A program made the position numbers and the translations under genes. From contig JACKAP010000006.1 in NCBI GenBank assembly GCA_020635015.1, forward strand, positions 1-64,000: a DNA stretch of 64,000 nucleotides, read 5' to 3'. Positions 33,908-44,600 of the stretch are shown here, piece by piece (the stretch's first letter is position 1; every line of letters starts with the position of its first letter). This stretch comes from Calditrichia bacterium. Lineage in GTDB: Bacteria > Calditrichota > Calditrichia > RBG-13-44-9 > J075. The notes beneath the pieces were generated by a model, which had not been told where the DNA came from, made no database searches, and saw only the letters and a program-made list of their open reading frames with translations.

Positions 33908-36685
33908 ATGAAACATCGCAATTGGCTGAGCGCTTTGCTGATATTCTGGCTCGGATTGACCGTTTTAGCTGCGGCCGGTCCGGGAGATGCAAGCGATCTG
34001 GATATCCCTTTCCAGACATTTACCCTTGACAACGGGCTGACCCTGATCGTGCACGAAGATCACAAGGCGCCGATTGTGGCGGTGAACATCTGGTACCATG
34101 TCGGTTCCAAGAATGAAAAACCGGGCAAGAGCGGCTTTGCCCACCTGTTCGAGCACCTGATGTTCAATGGGAGCGAGAATTTCGATCAGGATTATTTCGA
34201 AGTGATCGAGCGCATCGGCGCCACCGATGTCAACGGCACGACCAACGAAGACCGCACCAATTATTTTCAAAATGTGCCGACATCCGCTCTGGATTTGATT
34301 TTGTGGATGGAATCCGACCGCATGGGACATCTGCTCGGCGCGATCACCCAGGAGAAGCTCGACGAACAGCGCGGGGTGGTGCAGAACGAGAAGCGCCAGG
34401 GGGAAAACCAACCCTACGGCGTGGCCTACGAACTGCAGACCTTCAGCACCTGGCCGAAGGGCCATCCTTATTCCTGGACGGTGATCGGCTCGATGGATGA
34501 CCTTAACGCCGCCAGCCTGGAGGATGTGCAGGATTGGTTCAAGAGCTACTACGGCCCCAATAATGCGGTGCTGGTGGTGGCCGGCGACATCAGTGCGCAG
34601 GAAGCTTATGAAAAAGTGAATCACTATTTTGGCGATATTCCACCCGGCCCTCCGGTGGCCCGCCATACCCGCTGGATCGCCCCGCGCAGCGGCGAGCAGC
34701 GCCAGACGGTACAGGACCGGGTGCCCGCCGCCCGGGTTTACAAAATCTGGAATGTACCGGAATGGGGGAGTGAGTCGCTGGCCTATCTGCAACTGGTGGA
34801 AGATATTCTCGGTTCCGGGAAAACCTCCCGCCTCTACAAACGCCTGATTTACGAAGACCAGATCGCTTCCGACGTGGATGTCTATCTCGACACCCGGGAA
34901 ATTGCCAGCCAGTTCGTGATTGAAGCGACCGCCAAGCCCGGGGAAGACCTCGCCCGGATCGAAAAGGCGATCGATGAAGAATTGGCCCGCTTTCTGGCGG
35001 AAGGGCCGTCGGAAAAAGAGCTGCAGCGGGTGAAAACCCAGCGCCGGGCCGCCTTTGTGCGCGGCATCGAGCGCATCGGCGGGTTTGGCGGCAAATCCGA
35101 TATCCTTGCCCTGAGCCAGACCTACGGCGGCCGTCCCGATGCCTATCAGCAGACCTTCCAATGGATGGCCGGCGCTACCGCGATGCAGGTGCGCCAGAGC
35201 GCCAACGAATGGCTCTCTGACGGGGTTTATGTGCTGGAAGTGACCCCCTTCCCGGAATTGGCCGAACAAAAGACCGGTGTTGAACGCATTGCCGGCAAAC
35301 TGCCCGCAGAAGGCGAGCCTCCGGCGGTGAAGTTTCCCACGCTGCAAAAAGCCACCCTCTCCAACGGTCTGAAAATCGTGCTGGCGCAGCGCAGTTCGGT
35401 GCCGCTGGTGAATTTTCAATTGATGATCGATGCCGGCTATGCCGCCGACCAATTTGGGATCCCCGGTACCGCCAGCATGACCATGAGTATGCTCGACGAA
35501 GGTACCCGCCAGCGCAGCGCCCTGGAGATCAGCGAAGCGCTGGCCCTGCTGGGCGCCAATCTGAGCACCGGCACCAATCTTGATCTGTGTTATCTCAATC
35601 TCTCTGCCCTGAAGGCGAATCTCGATGCTTCGCTGGATATCTATACCGACGTGCTGCTCAACCCGGCATTCCCGGAGAATGAGCTGGAACGCTTGCGCAA
35701 GCAGCGCCTGGCCGGGATCCGCCAGGAAAAAGTATCGCCTTTCAGCATGGCCCTGCGGGTGCTGCCCCGCCTGCTTTACGGCAAGGAGCACGCTTACGGC
35801 AATCCCCTCACCGGCAGCGGTGATGAAGCCTCGGCGCAGCGGATGACCCGCAAGGATCTCAGCGATTTTCACCAGGCCTGGTTCAAGCCGAACAACGCCA
35901 CCCTGGTGGTGACCGGCGACATCACCCTGAATGAGGTGGTCGATAAGCTGGAGAAGCGCCTGAAGCACTGGAAAAGCGGGGAGATCCGTGCCAAGAATAT
36001 CGCCCGGGTAGAGATGCCGGCGCAGCCGGTGATCTATCTGATGGACCGTCCCGGCTCCCAGCAGTCGCTGATCATCGCCGGGCATGTCGCGCCCCCCACC
36101 GCCAATCCGGACGAGATCGCCATCGAGGCGATGAACAACATCCTCGGCGGCCAGTTCACCGCCCGGATCAATATGAATCTGCGGGAAGACAAGCACTGGG
36201 CCTACGGCGCCTACTCTTTCTTCTATAATGCCAAAGGCCAGCGGCCCTTTATGGTCTACGCCCCGGTGCAAAGCGATAAGACCAAAGAAGCGGTGGCGGA
36301 GATCCGCAAGGAACTGACCGATTTTCGCGGTCCGCGCCCGGCCACGGCGGACGAACTGGAGAAGGTGCAGCGCAATATGACCCTGGAACTGCCCGGTTCC
36401 TGGGAGACCAACAACGAGGTAGCCGGCGCCATCCAGGATCTGGTGCGCTTCGGCCTGCCCGATGATCATTTTGCGACCTATTCGGACAAGGTCAAGGCGC
36501 TGCAAGTGAGCGACATGATCCGGGTTGCCCAATCGGTGATCCATCCCGGCAAATTAACCTGGGTGGTGATCGGCGACCGCGCTCAGGTGGAAGCCGGCCT
36601 GAAGGAACTGGGCATCGGCGAGATCCATCTGATCGACGGGGATGGGAATGTGATCGGGGCGGATGACGAGATGAGTAAGCGGTAA
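33908..36685 (+). CDS. Exported M16 zinc peptidase, two-domain
   Basis: Periplasmic or surface peptidase of about 925 residues. A signal peptide (about 1-23) ends near VLAAAG. The first M16 half has the inverted zinc motif H-x2-E-H in FAHLFEHLMFNG (about 79-83), with a downstream glutamate region (VVQNEKRQGENQ). The second half (about 475-900) repeats the fold without zinc ligands (LSNGLKIVLAQRSSVPLVNF). The length and double-domain layout fit pitrilysin-like/PqqL-like enzymes that degrade peptides. Start ATG 33908 has GGAGG 5 bp upstream. It appears monocistronic. Confidence 0.93.
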   Translation: MKHRNWLSALLIFWLGLTVLAAAGPGDASDLDIPFQTFTLDNGLTLIVHEDHKAPIVAVNIWYHVGSKNEKPGKSGFAHLFEHLMFNGSENFDQDYFEVIERIGATDVNGTTNEDRTNYFQNVPTSALDLILWMESDRMGHLLGAITQEKLDEQRGVVQNEKRQGENQPYGVAYELQTFSTWPKGHPYSWTVIGSMDDLNAASLEDVQDWFKSYYGPNNAVLVVAGDISAQEAYEKVNHYFGDIPPGPPVARHTRWIAPRSGEQRQTVQDRVPAARVYKIWNVPEWGSESLAYLQLVEDILGSGKTSRLYKRLIYEDQIASDVDVYLDTREIASQFVIEATAKPGEDLARIEKAIDEELARFLAEGPSEKELQRVKTQRRAAFVRGIERIGGFGGKSDILALSQTYGGRPDAYQQTFQWMAGATAMQVRQSANEWLSDGVYVLEVTPFPELAEQKTGVERIAGKLPAEGEPPAVKFPTLQKATLSNGLKIVLAQRSSVPLVNFQLMIDAGYAADQFGIPGTASMTMSMLDEGTRQRSALEISEALALLGANLSTGTNLDLCYLNLSALKANLDASLDIYTDVLLNPAFPENELERLRKQRLAGIRQEKVSPFSMALRVLPRLLYGKEHAYGNPLTGSGDEASAQRMTRKDLSDFHQAWFKPNNATLVVTGDITLNEVVDKLEKRLKHWKSGEIRAKNIARVEMPAQPVIYLMDRPGSQQSLIIAGHVAPPTANPDEIAIEAMNNILGGQFTARINMNLREDKHWAYGAYSFFYNAKGQRPFMVYAPVQSDKTKEAVAEIRKELTDFRGPRPATADELEKVQRNMTLELPGSWETNNEVAGAIQDLVRFGLPDDHFATYSDKVKALQVSDMIRVAQSVIHPGKLTWVVIGDRAQVEAGLKELGIGEIHLIDGDGNVIGADDEMSKR

Positions 36686-37138
36686 TGAATGGTTAATGCG
36701 CAATGGTAAATGCGCAATGATCAATGAAAAATGCCATTCGCATAAGTCTCAAAAGGGTGTTGTCATTGCGAGCCGCGTCGTTTGCGGCGCGGCAATCCCA
36801 TGCGGAAAGCTGCCACCGTAACTGCGGGCGGTTGCATCAACCTTTGCAATGAGATCACCTCTACATAACCGCAGAGAGCGCCGAGGGCGCAGAGATTTGA
36901 GTTGTTGTACTCAGTATGTCTCTGTGTGCTCGGCGCTCTCTGCGTTAATAAAAAATGAATCTGGTTAGCCGACATGAATCGATGTCCCCGATCATCCGCA
37001 TTCGATTCCCCCTCATCATATCCCCTTGCTTTCCGATAATGAATTGGCTATTATTTTTCCGAACGAATCTGCCGCGGTCAATCTTCCGGCAGTCGGTTGC
37101 ACTGTGCAGGAGATTGCTTCGGCAAAATACGCCTCGCA
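36686..37138. repeat. Gap with split TGTCATTGCGAG inverted-repeat element
   Basis: The left part (36761-36845, TGTCATTGCGAGCCGCG ... GCGGTTGCATC) and right part (37090-37144, TCGGTTGCAC ... GGAGATTGCTTCGGC ... CTCGCAATGACA) correspond to the two halves of the element at 24708-24828. About 240 bp lies between them. That insert includes its own inverted pair of CGCAGAGAGCGCCGAGGGCG words (36851-36950). No gene is supported. Confidence 0.75.
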
Positions 37139-40100
37139 ATGACAGCCAAAATCATAGTGTTTGATAAGCATATTCATAAACCCGAGAACCTGTTTTTGAA
37201 GCGAGTTTGGATAACCTTGATCATCGGATGTGGGCTGAGCGCAGCGCTGCTCTCCCAGGAAAGGCCTGTCAGCGAAGTGATCGTGCGCCTGGCTCTCCAG
37301 GTGCAGGTTACGGTCGATGCGGCGCCCGGAGGAAACGCGCCGGCCTACCGGAGCAATGATGCCGCACTGGATGCGCTGCTGACGCATTACCGGCCGCGCG
37401 AGATCCGCCCGGTATTTGCCGCCTTGCCGTCAGATGCGCCTCCCACTCTCGCTCAGGTGCAGCGCTGGCGCCTGGCCGACGCGGCAGAAGCGCCGTCCCT
37501 GCTGGCGGAGTTAGCCGGCCAACCCGCCGTAGTCTATGCCGAGCCCAACCGGGTCTACCGGCCGTTCGCCGATCCCGATGATCCGTTCTATCCCGAGCAA
37601 TGGTATCTTCCCGCCATCCAGGCCCCGGCCGCCTGGGCGATCGAGACCGGCGATCCGGATGTGGTGGTGGGGGTGATCGATACCGGGATCGATTACCTGC
37701 ACGAGGATCTGCAGGGGCAGTTGTGGATTAATGCCGCTGAAGACCTGAACGGCAACGGATGCTCGATGCGGGCGATCGCAATGGTCTCGATGATGACGGT
37801 AACGGCTATATCGACGATGTGATCGGCTGGGATTTTACCGACGCCCCTAACTTCCCGGACCAGGGCGATTACCTGACGCCGGACAATGATCCGATGGATG
37901 AATACGGCAGCGGTCACGGTACCCCGATTGCCGGGATCATCGCGGCGCGGCGCGGTAACGGCGCCGGCATCAGCGGCATCGCCTCCGGCTTGCGGGTGAT
38001 GGCCCTGCGCGCCGGCACCGCCTCGGGATACCTGGAGGAAGACGATGTCGCGGAAGCGATCCTCTATGCGGTGGCCAACGGCTGCCGGGTGGTCAACATG
38101 AGTTTCGGAGATGCCGCCTTCTCCTATTTGCTGCGCGACGCCATTCAGTACGGCGCCAGCCAGGGGGTGCTCTTCGTCGCGTCTGCCGGCAACAGCGGCA
38201 CCGCGGCCCTCAATTATCCCGCTGCTTTCGACGAGACGGTCTCGGTCGGTGCCACCGAATCCGGCGGCGGGCTGGCCGGGTTTTCCAACTATGGCAGCAC
38301 CATCGACCTGGTCGCACCGGGCAGTGCGGTCTTCGCTCCTGAGATCGGCGATGCATACGGCCCCCAGAACGGCACCTCTTTTTCCGCCCCGGTGGTCTGC
38401 GCCGCCCTGGGCTTACTGCTTTCCCGGAATCCCGAATACAGCCCGGAGCAGGCGCTGGGCGCACTCTTGGCTGGCTGCCGCGACCTCGGTTTCTTCGGCT
38501 GGGATCCCTTCTACGGGCATGGGCTGGTCGATCTGTTCCAATCCCTCAGCATCAGCGAGCAGGGGTTCGCCGACATTGATGCCCCCGCCTCCGGCAGCGG
38601 CACCGCGGCGGAACTGGTTAGCATCACCGGCAGCGCCTTCAGCCCGCATCTCCAGTCTTACCAGCTCTCGTACGGAGTGGGCGAAAATCCGCTCACGACC
38701 ACGCTGATCAGCGAAGTCTTCGCTACCCAGGTTTTTCGCGACACCCTGGGGCGCTGGGAAATTACCGGCCTGCCCGATACCGTCTATACCCTGGAACTGC
38801 GCCTCCGCCAGCACGGGCTGAGCGACATCGTGCAGCGGCGGCATCTGTATATCGATCACACCCCGCCGCAGTTGGCTGATCTCGATACGACCCGCCTGCT
38901 GATCGGCCCCAACCACGGCAGCCTGATCCGCTTCCGCAGCGATGATCTCACCCTGGCGACCCTGTTTTTCCGCCCGCTAGGGGAGAGCGACTTTTCTCTC
39001 TCTAAAAATTCCCGATATTTTCAAAGAGAGCATAATTTTTTGATATCCCGGGAAGACATTAGCGGCGATGTGGAGTTTTATATCGAACTTGCCAACTCCG
39101 CCGGGCTGACCACGCGTTTCGATAACGGCGGGGCTTATTACCGGCTCCGGCTGAACGCCGGTTATCCGGTCGCCAATATACTCGAATTACGGGAAGCGTT
39201 TCCTTTCAGCGGCTACTTGATGCCCTTCAGCAGCGATTTCAATGCCGACCAGACCCCGGAATTCGTGTTTTCTGAATTGATTGATGGGGAACAGTTCGGG
39301 CCGATTCGCATCGGCGAATTCCGTGCCGGGCAGTTCCGGTTCGATCCCCTGACTGCCTTTCCGGCCATCCCCCGGGATGCCGGCGCGATCCGCAGTGGGG
39401 AAGGAATTTCGCTCCTGGCCGGATACGGCGATAATGCCCTGTTGCTGGGAGGGAATGCACCCGGCGAGTATCCCAATGCGGTGGTGTGGGACGACACCAC
39501 CAACTTCTGGGCCAGCCGGCTGCAGAATTACGATGCTGATCCGGAGCTGGAACTGCTGGGGATCAACTTCGGGCGCTGGAAAATTTTTGATATCCTGCCC
39601 GGGTCGCAGACGGTGCTGCAGCAGACCCTTCCCGATGGCACCGGGGGCAGCAACCAGCTCGGAGTGCCCTGGTCGCTGCTGGAAGATCTTGACGGCGACG
39701 GCCGGCGCGAGATCATTTTTGAGGATCTCGACGGCGATCTTTATCTATACGAAGCCGATGCCGCCGGGCAGTACCGCCTGGTTTGGAGCGTGCGCCTGCC
39801 CGGCAAAGGGGGCATCGGCCTGCTGCAGGCGGCAGATCTCGACGGCGACGGGCAGAAGGAGTTGATCAGCGCGGTGCGCAACGAACCGGCGCAGTTGCTG
39901 GAATCGAACATCAACACCCGCTTCTGGGCCCTGACGGTGTGGCGGAATGCCGGGGATGACCAGTACGAACCGCTCACCCGGTGCAACGTTCACGGCGTGA
40001 CGGTGCAGACCGGCATCCACAACGGCCTCAGCGCAGCCGACATTGATGGCGATGGAATCAGCGAGATTTTCTTCACTCCTTTCCCGGAAGCCTACCTTTT

Positions 40101-41406
40101 CCGCTACCAGGATGGCGAGCTTGCCCTGCTGTGGTATCAGGAAAATATCAACAGCAACGGGGTGCTGGTGGATGACTTCGATCGCAATGGCCGGCCGGAC
40201 GTGCTGATCAACAGTGATCGGGGAATCCTGCGTTTCGAGCCGGCCGGGAACTCCAACCGTCCCCTGCCTCCGGTGCAACTGCACGCTGCGGCGCTGGATA
40301 CCGCCCGGATTCGCCTCGATTGGGTGGCGGTGCCCACTGCCGCAGCTTACCGGATGTACCGCCGCACACCCGGCAGCGATTACCGGCAGATTGATTCCAC
40401 TGCGGTGAATCACTGGATCGATACGGCAGTGCATCCGGATACGCTGTATGCCTATGTGATCACCCAGGTGGATCTCGCTTATCCCGAGCCGGAGAGCCCG
40501 TACAGCGCACCGGCGGCGGCGCAGCCGAATATGCCGCCGGTGCTCAGTGAGTTAACCGTGCTGCCGGGCCGCCAACTGCTACTGCGCTTCAATGAGCCGA
40601 TGTCCGACCGGGCCTATGACACCGACCGCTATCTGCTGAGTAGCGAAGGGATCCGCCCGGGCAGCGCAGTGCGGGGACAGAATCGCCGCGAGGTACTGCT
40701 CTCTTTCCTGAAGGAGTTTACGCCGGGAGCGCACGATCTGCAAATGACCGGCCTGAGTGATCTCCAGGGCACGGTGATCGTCGGCGATACCCTGACGGTT
40801 GGCTTTGAATATTGGCCGGCGCCGGAAACGCTTTACCTGCAATCGCTGGAGTTGGCCGGCAAAAACTGCTGCTGCTCCGGTTTAACCAGCCGCTGGATCC
40901 CCAAAGCGCCGAAAATGCGGAGAACTACCATCTGAGCCCCGACGGTACCATTCCTGACCGCCGAATTGGATGGCGACGATCCCCGCATGGTGCGGCTTCA
41001 CCTGAGTGGCGATAATCGTCTGGGAAGCCTGGGGGTGCCCTATTATCTCAGCGTTTCGAATCTCCGCGACGCCCGGGGCGGGGTGCTCGATGCACAACGG
41101 GCCAACCGCCTGGCGATTATCCGCAGTGCCGCCGACCTTGATGAAGTGATCGTTTATCCCAACCCGTACCGTTTGCAGTCGGCAGCAAATCCGCTGATGT
41201 TCGCCAATCTTCCCCCCGGATGCGAGATCCTGATCTTTAATGCAGCCGGAAAGTTCCTGCGCCGCCTGGAAGAAAGCGGCGGATATGGAGGCCTCACCTG
41301 GGATTTACGCAGCGACCGCGGCGATCTCGTCGGTAGCGGTGTCTATATCTACGTGGCCCGCTATGATGGCCGGGAAAAACGCGGCAAACTGATGATATTG
41401 CGCTGA
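37139..41406 (+). CDS. Secreted subtilase with FG-GAP repeats, frameshifted
   Basis: Exported serine peptidase of about 1,420 residues. After a signal or anchor (FLKRVWITLIIGCGLSAALL) and a propeptide, the S8 catalytic triad is clear: Asp in VVVGVIDTGID, His in GSGHGTPIAG, Ser in NGTSFSAPVV. A middle region has FG-GAP/calcium-loop repeats (DLDGDGRREI, DLDGDGQKEL, DIDGDGISEI). A fibronectin-III-like domain and a C-terminal sorting-like domain (YPNPYRLQSA ... GGLTWDLRS ... SGVYIYVARYDG) end in LMILR. Reading frame changes at about 37761 (missing base in GGATGCTC), about 40860 and about 40950, the last two cancelling. The start is uncertain: ATG 37139 lies in the repeat end and lacks a ribosome site; TTG 37196 is an alternative. 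Confidence 0.82.
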
Positions 41407-41603
41407 GGGCCAGGGGGAATTCGGAATTCGGAGTTCGGAGTTCGCCCTTCGCCCTTCGCCCTCCGCATTTCCAATCGCCTATTTGTGAACTCAATCAAAC
41501 CCCATGCCAGCTCCTCCCTTTACCTTTTTATCCATATTGGAGATATTGTAAGGTTGGCTTGCCAGCATGACGTCATGGATGGCCTGGCGAAAAGGGAGTT
41601 TGC
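41407..41603. repeat. GGAATTCGGAGTTCG / GCCCTTC word repeat
   Basis: Bases 41417-41470 repeat GGAATTCGGA, GTTCGGA and TTCGCCC words, a relative of the ATTCCGCACTCC family. The rest of the gap precedes the ribosome site AAGGGAG of the 41604 gene. No promoter was recognised. Confidence 0.75.
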
Positions 41604-44600
41604 ATGCAGCCGAAATCGACGGTTTTACCGATTCTATTTGTTTTAATCCTGCACATGATCCTGCTGTTGCCTGCCCTGGGGCAGCAAAGTTATACCTGGA
41701 ACGTCGTCGGGGGAGGGGACTGGGAGACCTCGGGAAACTGGTTTCCTCCCGGAATCCCGGCGTATGGCGACACCGTCTTCATCCCTGCCGATACCGTTCA
41801 GATCCACATCGATCTTTCCGTGAGCGTGCTGTCTCTGAGCGGCGGGGCGGTGCTGCGCGGTCCCGGCACCCTGACCGTCAGCGATTCGCTGTTCTGGGGT
41901 TATGGGGACATGACCGGCAGCGGCACCACGGTCATTGCCGCCGGGGCGGTGGCCCGGGTGGATCATGGCAGCGACAATATCGACCTCAACGAACGCGTCC
42001 TGGAAAATTATGGTTTATTATACTGGCTGGGCAGCGGCACCTGGAAGCTCAAGAACCAGGCACAAATCATCAACCATCCCGGCGCCGTGTTCGATATCCG
42101 CCGCGACGGCGTGCTGGATTATGTGCTCGATCTGAACGGTGGAAGCTTCGTCAATCATGGCCTTCTGAAAAAAACTGCCGGCAGCGACCGGCTGGAGTTC
42201 GACGCAACATTTACCAATTCGCCCGGGGGTACCGCTCAATCCTCCAGCGGCACCCTGCGCTTCGAGCGGGGTAGCGCCACCCCCAGCGCCGGCAATTTTA
42301 TCGCTGATGCCGGGGCGCTGATCCAGATTGCCGAGCGGCCCTTCCAGGTGGATGGCGCGGTCTTCAACGGCGCAGGGGTTGTGGAAGTGGTGGATCGGGC
42401 CAATTTTGAGGTGCTGGGCAGCGGGGCGGCGGTCGGAGACTCACTGACCCTGCGCATGAATACCGACGACCAGGGCGGCAACGGCTTCATCCAGGGCGAC
42501 GGGCCCCTGACCGTCGACGGCAGTTTTGAGTGGACCCGCGGCACGGTGCGCGGCAGCGGAGACCTGAATATCAACGGGACACTGCAGACCGCCGCCGGAG
42601 GCACCCGCATTCTGGAAGCTAAAACCCTCAACAATTATGGCAATATTAACCTCAATGAGACGATCCGTCTCTCCGGCAGTGCGCTGCTGGCCAACCAGGC
42701 CGGGGGCACGGTTGCAATCGAGAACGGATCGGACATCCGGGAGGAAACCCCGGGCGGGCAGATCAGTAATGCCGGCACCTTTCTGCGCAGCAGTGCGCCG
42801 GGGATCTCACTGATACAGATCGATTTTATCAACCAGGGTGTTCTGGAAATCACCGAGGGTACCCTGGCCTTTGAAAATGCGCTCACCAACAGCGCCGCCG
42901 GCGTGATCCAGGGGAGCGACACCATCAAAGTTCAGGGAGCAGCCTTCACCAACAGCGGCACGGTGCGCCCCGGTACGTCTCCCGGCTCGCTGACTCTGAT
43001 CGGCAATTTCCCCCAGGATGCGGGTAGCAGCTTCGATGTTGAGATCGGCGGCAACACGCCGGGCAGCAGCTACGATCAGTTGATGGTTTCGGGAAGCGCC
43101 CAATTAGACGGTACCCTCAACATCAGCCTGGTGAACGGATTTGAGCCGGTTGCCGGCCAGACTTTCAGCATCATGACCTACGGCAGTCATAGCGGGCAGT
43201 TCGCCGCGGTGAACAATGCGGTGCTGAACGGAAATTCGGTGTTCGCTGTGGAATATCTGGGGAGCGAACTTCGCCTGACCGCCGGCAGTTTTGACCGCTT
43301 TATCCTCACCGCGCTCGATGATGGCAATGGAAGTGTGGTCATCGACCCTCCCGGCGGGGAATATGATGCCGGCGCGGTAGTGACCCTGACTGCCCAGCCG
43401 GATATCGGCCGCTATTTTACCCATTGGAGCGGGGATATCGACAGCAGTGCCAATCCGCTGACGGTGACCGTCGACAGCAACATCACCGTGACGGCCCATT
43501 TCAACGAACTTCCCGATTTCACGGTCACTGCCACAGCCGGACCCGGCGGCAGCGTGATGCTGAATCCTCCCGGAGGCGTTTATGACAGCAGCACGGTGGT
43601 GACCCTCACTGCCCAGCCGGCGCCGGGCTACCGCTTCAGCGGCTGGAGCGGAGACCTGAACAGCTTAGCGAACCCGGACAGCATGTACATCGATGGGAAT
43701 AAAACGGTGACCGCTTCATTTTCCCCGCTGCCGGTATATGCCCTGAATGTCGATACCGCAGGCAACGGCAGCGTGACGCTGGATCCTCCCGGAGGCAGCT
43801 ACGACAGCAGCACGGTGGTGACCCTGACCGCTCAGCCCGATTCTGGCTACCGCTTCAGCGGCTGGAGCGGCGATTTGAGCGGAACGGCCAATCCTGCCAG
43901 CATCGTGATGGATAGCAGCCAGCAGATCACCGCCACCTTTATTGCGCTCCCGGTTTTCGCATTGACCCTTGACACCCTTGGGGCCGGAGGCATCTCCGCG
44001 GATCCACCCGGAGGCCGTTATGACAGCAGCGCCACCGTGACCCTCACCGCGCTGCCGGACAGCGGGTATATTTTTACTGGCTGGAGTGGCGATCTGAGCG
44101 GGAATGCCAATCCGGACAGCATCGTGATGAACAGCGATAAGAGCGTCAGCGCCAGTTTCCTGGCCCGATTTGCCCTGAGCGCCGATACGATCGGCACCGG
44201 CACTGTGGTGCTCAGCCCGGCCGGAGGGATCTATGACAGTGCGCAAACGGTGACCCTGGTGGCCCTTCCGGCGAGCGGCTATTACTTCGACGGCTGGAGC
44301 GGCGACCTGAGCGGGAGCGCCAATCCAGCTTATCTGCTGATGGATGGCGACAAACAACTCACCGCCCGCTTTCGCAAATTGGCCCGGTTTAGCCTTACGG
44401 TCGATACCCTCGGCGCCGGCGGGGTTTCCTGGGCGCCTCCCGGCAGTGTATATGACAGTGCCAGTGTGGTCACTCTCACCGCCGCGCCGGACAGCGGTTA
44501 TTATTTTCAGGGCTGGAGCGGGGATCTTAGCGGGAATGATAATCCGCTGCAGATGTTGATGGATGCGAATAAATCTGTTGCCGCGAATTTTGCCGAATTA

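Noticed and set aside
33965..36544. An 859-codon open frame opposite the M16 peptidase
   Set aside because: It is an antisense shadow in a GC-rich gene; the plus strand has a signal peptide, HxxEH motif and strong ribosome site.
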